A stretch of DNA of 8,132 bases from Deltaproteobacteria bacterium (GTDB lineage: Bacteria > Myxococcota_A > UBA9160): NCBI GenBank assembly GCA_003520425.1, contig DOUU01000489.1, positions 1-8,132 of the forward strand, given 5' to 3'. Of the stretch, positions 5,742 through 8,132 are shown piece by piece. Every line of letters starts with the position of its first letter. Position 1 is the first letter of the stretch. Made by a program: the position numbers and the translations under genes. The notes under the pieces were generated by a model. That model was not told the DNA's origin. It saw only the letters and a program-made list of their open reading frames with translations, and made no database searches.

Positions 5742-8132
5742 GTGGAAAGCTCCGTGCGGCTCGAGTACGAGGCCCTGCCCGACCATTACGATGAGATGCT
5801 TTCGGGACCGGGCGCCCCGCGTGCCCACTGGCAGCCTTTCGTCCGCTCCATGGTGAATCTCGGCCAGGAGGAGCTCGGGAGGCGCTGGGAGCAGGCTCAG
5901 CGCCTCATCCACGAGAACGGTGTCACATACAACGTCTATGGGGATCCGCGGGGCATGGACCGGCCCTGGGAGCTGGATCCCTTCCCCCTTGTGCTCTCGA
6001 GCACAGAGTGGGAGCGGCTCTCGAACGCGCTCGCGCAGCGGGCCCGCCTGCTGAACAGCCTGCTCGTGGACCTGTATGGGCCACAGCGCCTGCTCCAGGA
6101 GGGCCTCATCCCCGCGGAGCTCGTGTTCGCGAACCCCGGCTTCCTGCGCTCCTGCCACGGCATGCCAGTCCCTGAAGACGCATGGCTCGCTCTGTATGCC
6201 GTGGATCTCGCCCGTTCGGCTGATGGCCGCTGGTGGACCATCGCTGACCGAACGCAGGCGCCCTCAGGCGCGGGCTACGCACTCGAGAACCGCATTGTGA
6301 TGTCCCGTGCGTTCCCCGAGGCCTTCCGCGACAGCCACGTGGAGCGGCTTGCCGGCTTCTTCGTGCGACTCCGCGAGACGCTGCGACGGCTGGCCCGGCA
6401 GGGCCGCAGAGACAACCCACGGATTGCCCTTCTCACTCCCGGTCCGTACAACGAGACCTACTTCGAGCATGCGTTTCTGGCACGCTATCTCGGCTACTCG
6501 CTGGTAGAGGGTGCCGATCTGACCGTGCGTGACAACCGCGTCTTCCTAAAAACTCTCGGCGGCTTGCTTCCCGTCGACCTCATCCTGCGCCGGCAGGACG
6601 ATAGCTTCTGCGATCCACTGGAACTGCGTGAAGATTCCTTGCTTGGGGTGCCGGGCCTGGTGCAGGCGGTGCGCTCGGGAAACGTCACCATCGCCAATGC
6701 GCTTGGCTCCGGGTTGCTCGAATCCGCCGCGACTGAAGCGTTTCTGCCAGGGCTCTGTCAGCATCTGCTCGGCGAAGAGCTGAAGATGCCGACGGTCGCG
6801 ACGTGGTGGTGTGGTGGTGAGCGTGAGCTGGTGTACGTGACGGAAAATATCGATCGACTGGTGATCAAGCCCGCGTTTAGGACCGGTCGTGCTCCTGCAT
6901 TCGGAGCAAGGCTGTCGGCCGATGAGCGGGCAAAGCTTCTGGACGAAATTCGTCAGTCGCCCGCAGACTTTGTGGCGCAAGAACAGGTCGCGCTGTCCAC
7001 TGTTCCCGTATGGCAAGCTGGGACGCACCTCGCTCCACGCCATCTGGTGCTGCGCGTGTTCGTCATTGCGAGCGAAGGATCGTATGTGGTGATGCCGGGT
7101 GGCCTGACCCGCTTCACATCTTCGCTCGACAGTTTGGTCACGTCGATGCAATACGGTGGCGGAAGCAAAGATACGTGGATTCTGTCGAGCGGGCCAGTGC
7201 CGCAAACGACGCTGCTCGCCTCCGCCTCGGGCTCATTGGAAGTCAACCGCGCTACCTTCGAACTTCCCAGCCGAGTGGCCGACAATCTGTTTTGGCTGGG
7301 CCGTTATGTCGAGCGGGTGGAGTCAGCGGTTCGCATCGCGCGTGCGATATTGTCGCGCCTCTATCAGGAAGGCGATCCAGTTAGCCTAGCCGGGTTGAAA
7401 GCGGGCGTGAGAATTATGGCGGCTCTCGGCCATCTGCCTTTTCGCGAGGAAGCGAACGGCAATGGGGCGAGGCCCGAGCAGCTTGAAAACACGCTCGAGC
7501 GTGACATGCTTGCGACGATCTACGATTCCGAAGAGCGCACCAGCCTCAAGTGGACACTCCATCAATTGCGTCGCGCCGCTTGGCTTCTGCGCGATCGATT
7601 TTCGGCTGACGCGTGGCGGATACTCAATCACTTCGATCAGCAGTTCGCGAAACGCCCCGAGTCTGAGCCGTTACCAGTCGCGCGTGCGCTCAATCTGCTT
7701 GACGATGCGATCATGACGCTCTCGGCTTTCAGCGGCCTCGTGATGGAAAGCATGACGCGCGGCGATGGATGGCGCTTTCTCGACATCGGTCGGCGTTTGG
7801 AGCGCGCGCTGCAAATGGTCGAGGTGCTGCGCCACGGACTCACTCCCCATAACCACGACGACAGCGGCGAACTCCAGTCGCTGCTCGAAATCGCGGACAG
7901 CACCCTGACTTATCGCTCGCGCTATCTCACTTCGATGCAGGCTGACCTCGTGCTCGATCTGCTGCTGCTCGACGAAGCGAATCCACGTTCCGCGGCGTTT
8001 CAGCTCGCACGACTAAGCGAGCACGTCGAAGATCTTCCAAAGCGGTCGGGCAGCGCGCGCAAGTCCGCCGAATCGCGAATCGCAGTGCGGATGCTCACCG
8101 CGGTCCAGCTCGCCAACGCCGCCGACCTCATG
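5742..8132 (+). CDS. Circularly permuted ATP-grasp and alpha-E domain fusion protein (Rv2567-type), C terminus beyond window
   Basis: A frame starting at GTG 5742 stays open for 797 codons to the window end. Residues about 20-490 are a circularly permuted type 2 ATP-grasp domain (the former DUF404/DUF407 proteins): NVYGDPRGMDRPWELDP at 64-80, DRTQAPSGAGYALENR at 169-184, DNRVFLKTLGGLLPVDLILR at 264-283 with Lys270, ATWWCGGERELVYV, LVIKPAF with Lys376, and a GGGSKDTW segment. Residues about 508-797 are the helical alpha-E domain (DUF403): LPSRVADNLFWLGRYVERVE at 508-527, ESMTRGDGWRFLDIGRRLER from 669, LLLLDEANPRS near 740-750. ATP-grasp enzymes join a carboxylate to an amine via an acyl-phosphate; the role of alpha-E is unknown. 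The M. tuberculosis counterpart is about 880 residues as I recall, so a few dozen residues are probably missing here. GTG at 5742 lies 11 bases after the upstream stop; GGAG at 5723-5726 is distant, so GTG 5754 is an alternative. Codon usage changes near 6540-6600. Confidence 0.92.
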   Translation, partial: MESSVRLEYEALPDHYDEMLSGPGAPRAHWQPFVRSMVNLGQEELGRRWEQAQRLIHENGVTYNVYGDPRGMDRPWELDPFPLVLSSTEWERLSNALAQRARLLNSLLVDLYGPQRLLQEGLIPAELVFANPGFLRSCHGMPVPEDAWLALYAVDLARSADGRWWTIADRTQAPSGAGYALENRIVMSRAFPEAFRDSHVERLAGFFVRLRETLRRLARQGRRDNPRIALLTPGPYNETYFEHAFLARYLGYSLVEGADLTVRDNRVFLKTLGGLLPVDLILRRQDDSFCDPLELREDSLLGVPGLVQAVRSGNVTIANALGSGLLESAATEAFLPGLCQHLLGEELKMPTVATWWCGGERELVYVTENIDRLVIKPAFRTGRAPAFGARLSADERAKLLDEIRQSPADFVAQEQVALSTVPVWQAGTHLAPRHLVLRVFVIASEGSYVVMPGGLTRFTSSLDSLVTSMQYGGGSKDTWILSSGPVPQTTLLASASGSLEVNRATFELPSRVADNLFWLGRYVERVESAVRIARAILSRLYQEGDPVSLAGLKAGVRIMAALGHLPFREEANGNGARPEQLENTLERDMLATIYDSEERTSLKWTLHQLRRAAWLLRDRFSADAWRILNHFDQQFAKRPESEPLPVARALNLLDDAIMTLSAFSGLVMESMTRGDGWRFLDIGRRLERALQMVEVLRHGLTPHNHDDSGELQSLLEIADSTLTYRSRYLTSMQADLVLDLLLLDEANPRSAAFQLARLSEHVEDLPKRSGSARKSAESRIAVRMLTAVQLANAADLM

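Noticed and set aside
5727..6158. 143-codon open frame on the minus strand
   Set aside because: It is antisense to the N-terminal part of the ATP-grasp gene and has no ribosome binding site or domain.
6546..7205. 219-codon open frame on the minus strand
   Set aside because: It is antisense to the ATP-grasp domain, whose motifs continue in the plus frame. The translation is Arg/His/Gln-rich and unrecognised.

Overview
The window reads as high-GC DNA (about 60-65% by eye) from a bacterium of soil or environmental type. I cannot name the phylum. A possible IS66-type remnant would suit Myxococcota or similar large-genome soil bacteria, but that is weak evidence.

Layout. (1) Positions 1-288, minus strand: the N-terminal part of a class III adenylate/guanylate cyclase domain, running off the left edge and apparently broken by one missing base. 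(2) Positions 387-879, minus strand: a small protein with three hydrophobic segments, also apparently split by one missing base. (3) Positions 1069-1653, plus strand: a secreted protein of unknown function with a clean signal peptide and three C-x4-C cysteine pairs, followed by a strong stem-loop. (4) Positions 1695-2409: about 0.7 kb without an intact gene. It holds two opposed fragments that look like mobile-element debris and a 31-bp imperfect dyad at 2286-2316. (5) Positions 2410-5730, plus strand: an 1106-residue fusion of a transglutaminase-like domain and DUF2126. (6) Positions 5742-8132, plus strand and open at the right edge: a fusion of a circularly permuted ATP-grasp domain and an alpha-E domain. 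This frame has no stop in the window and is one of its two main genes.

The last two genes lie 11 bases apart and almost certainly form one operon. Together they carry the parts of a conserved but functionally unsolved bacterial peptide/amide-ligase system, like Mycobacterium tuberculosis Rv2566-Rv2567 as I recall. These parts are a Cys-His-Asp transglutaminase, a large domain with glutamine-synthetase-like ligand motifs, an ATP-grasp ligase and a helical alpha-E domain. Comparative genomics has proposed that such loci make or attach an unknown peptide. The substrate and product are not known.

The system is known as a family, so I do not claim a new one. The most distinctive local points are a sharp change of codon usage inside the ATP-grasp gene near 6540-6600 (recombination or assembly chimera), two single-base frameshifts confined to the left end, and the dyad and mobile debris just upstream of the ligase operon.
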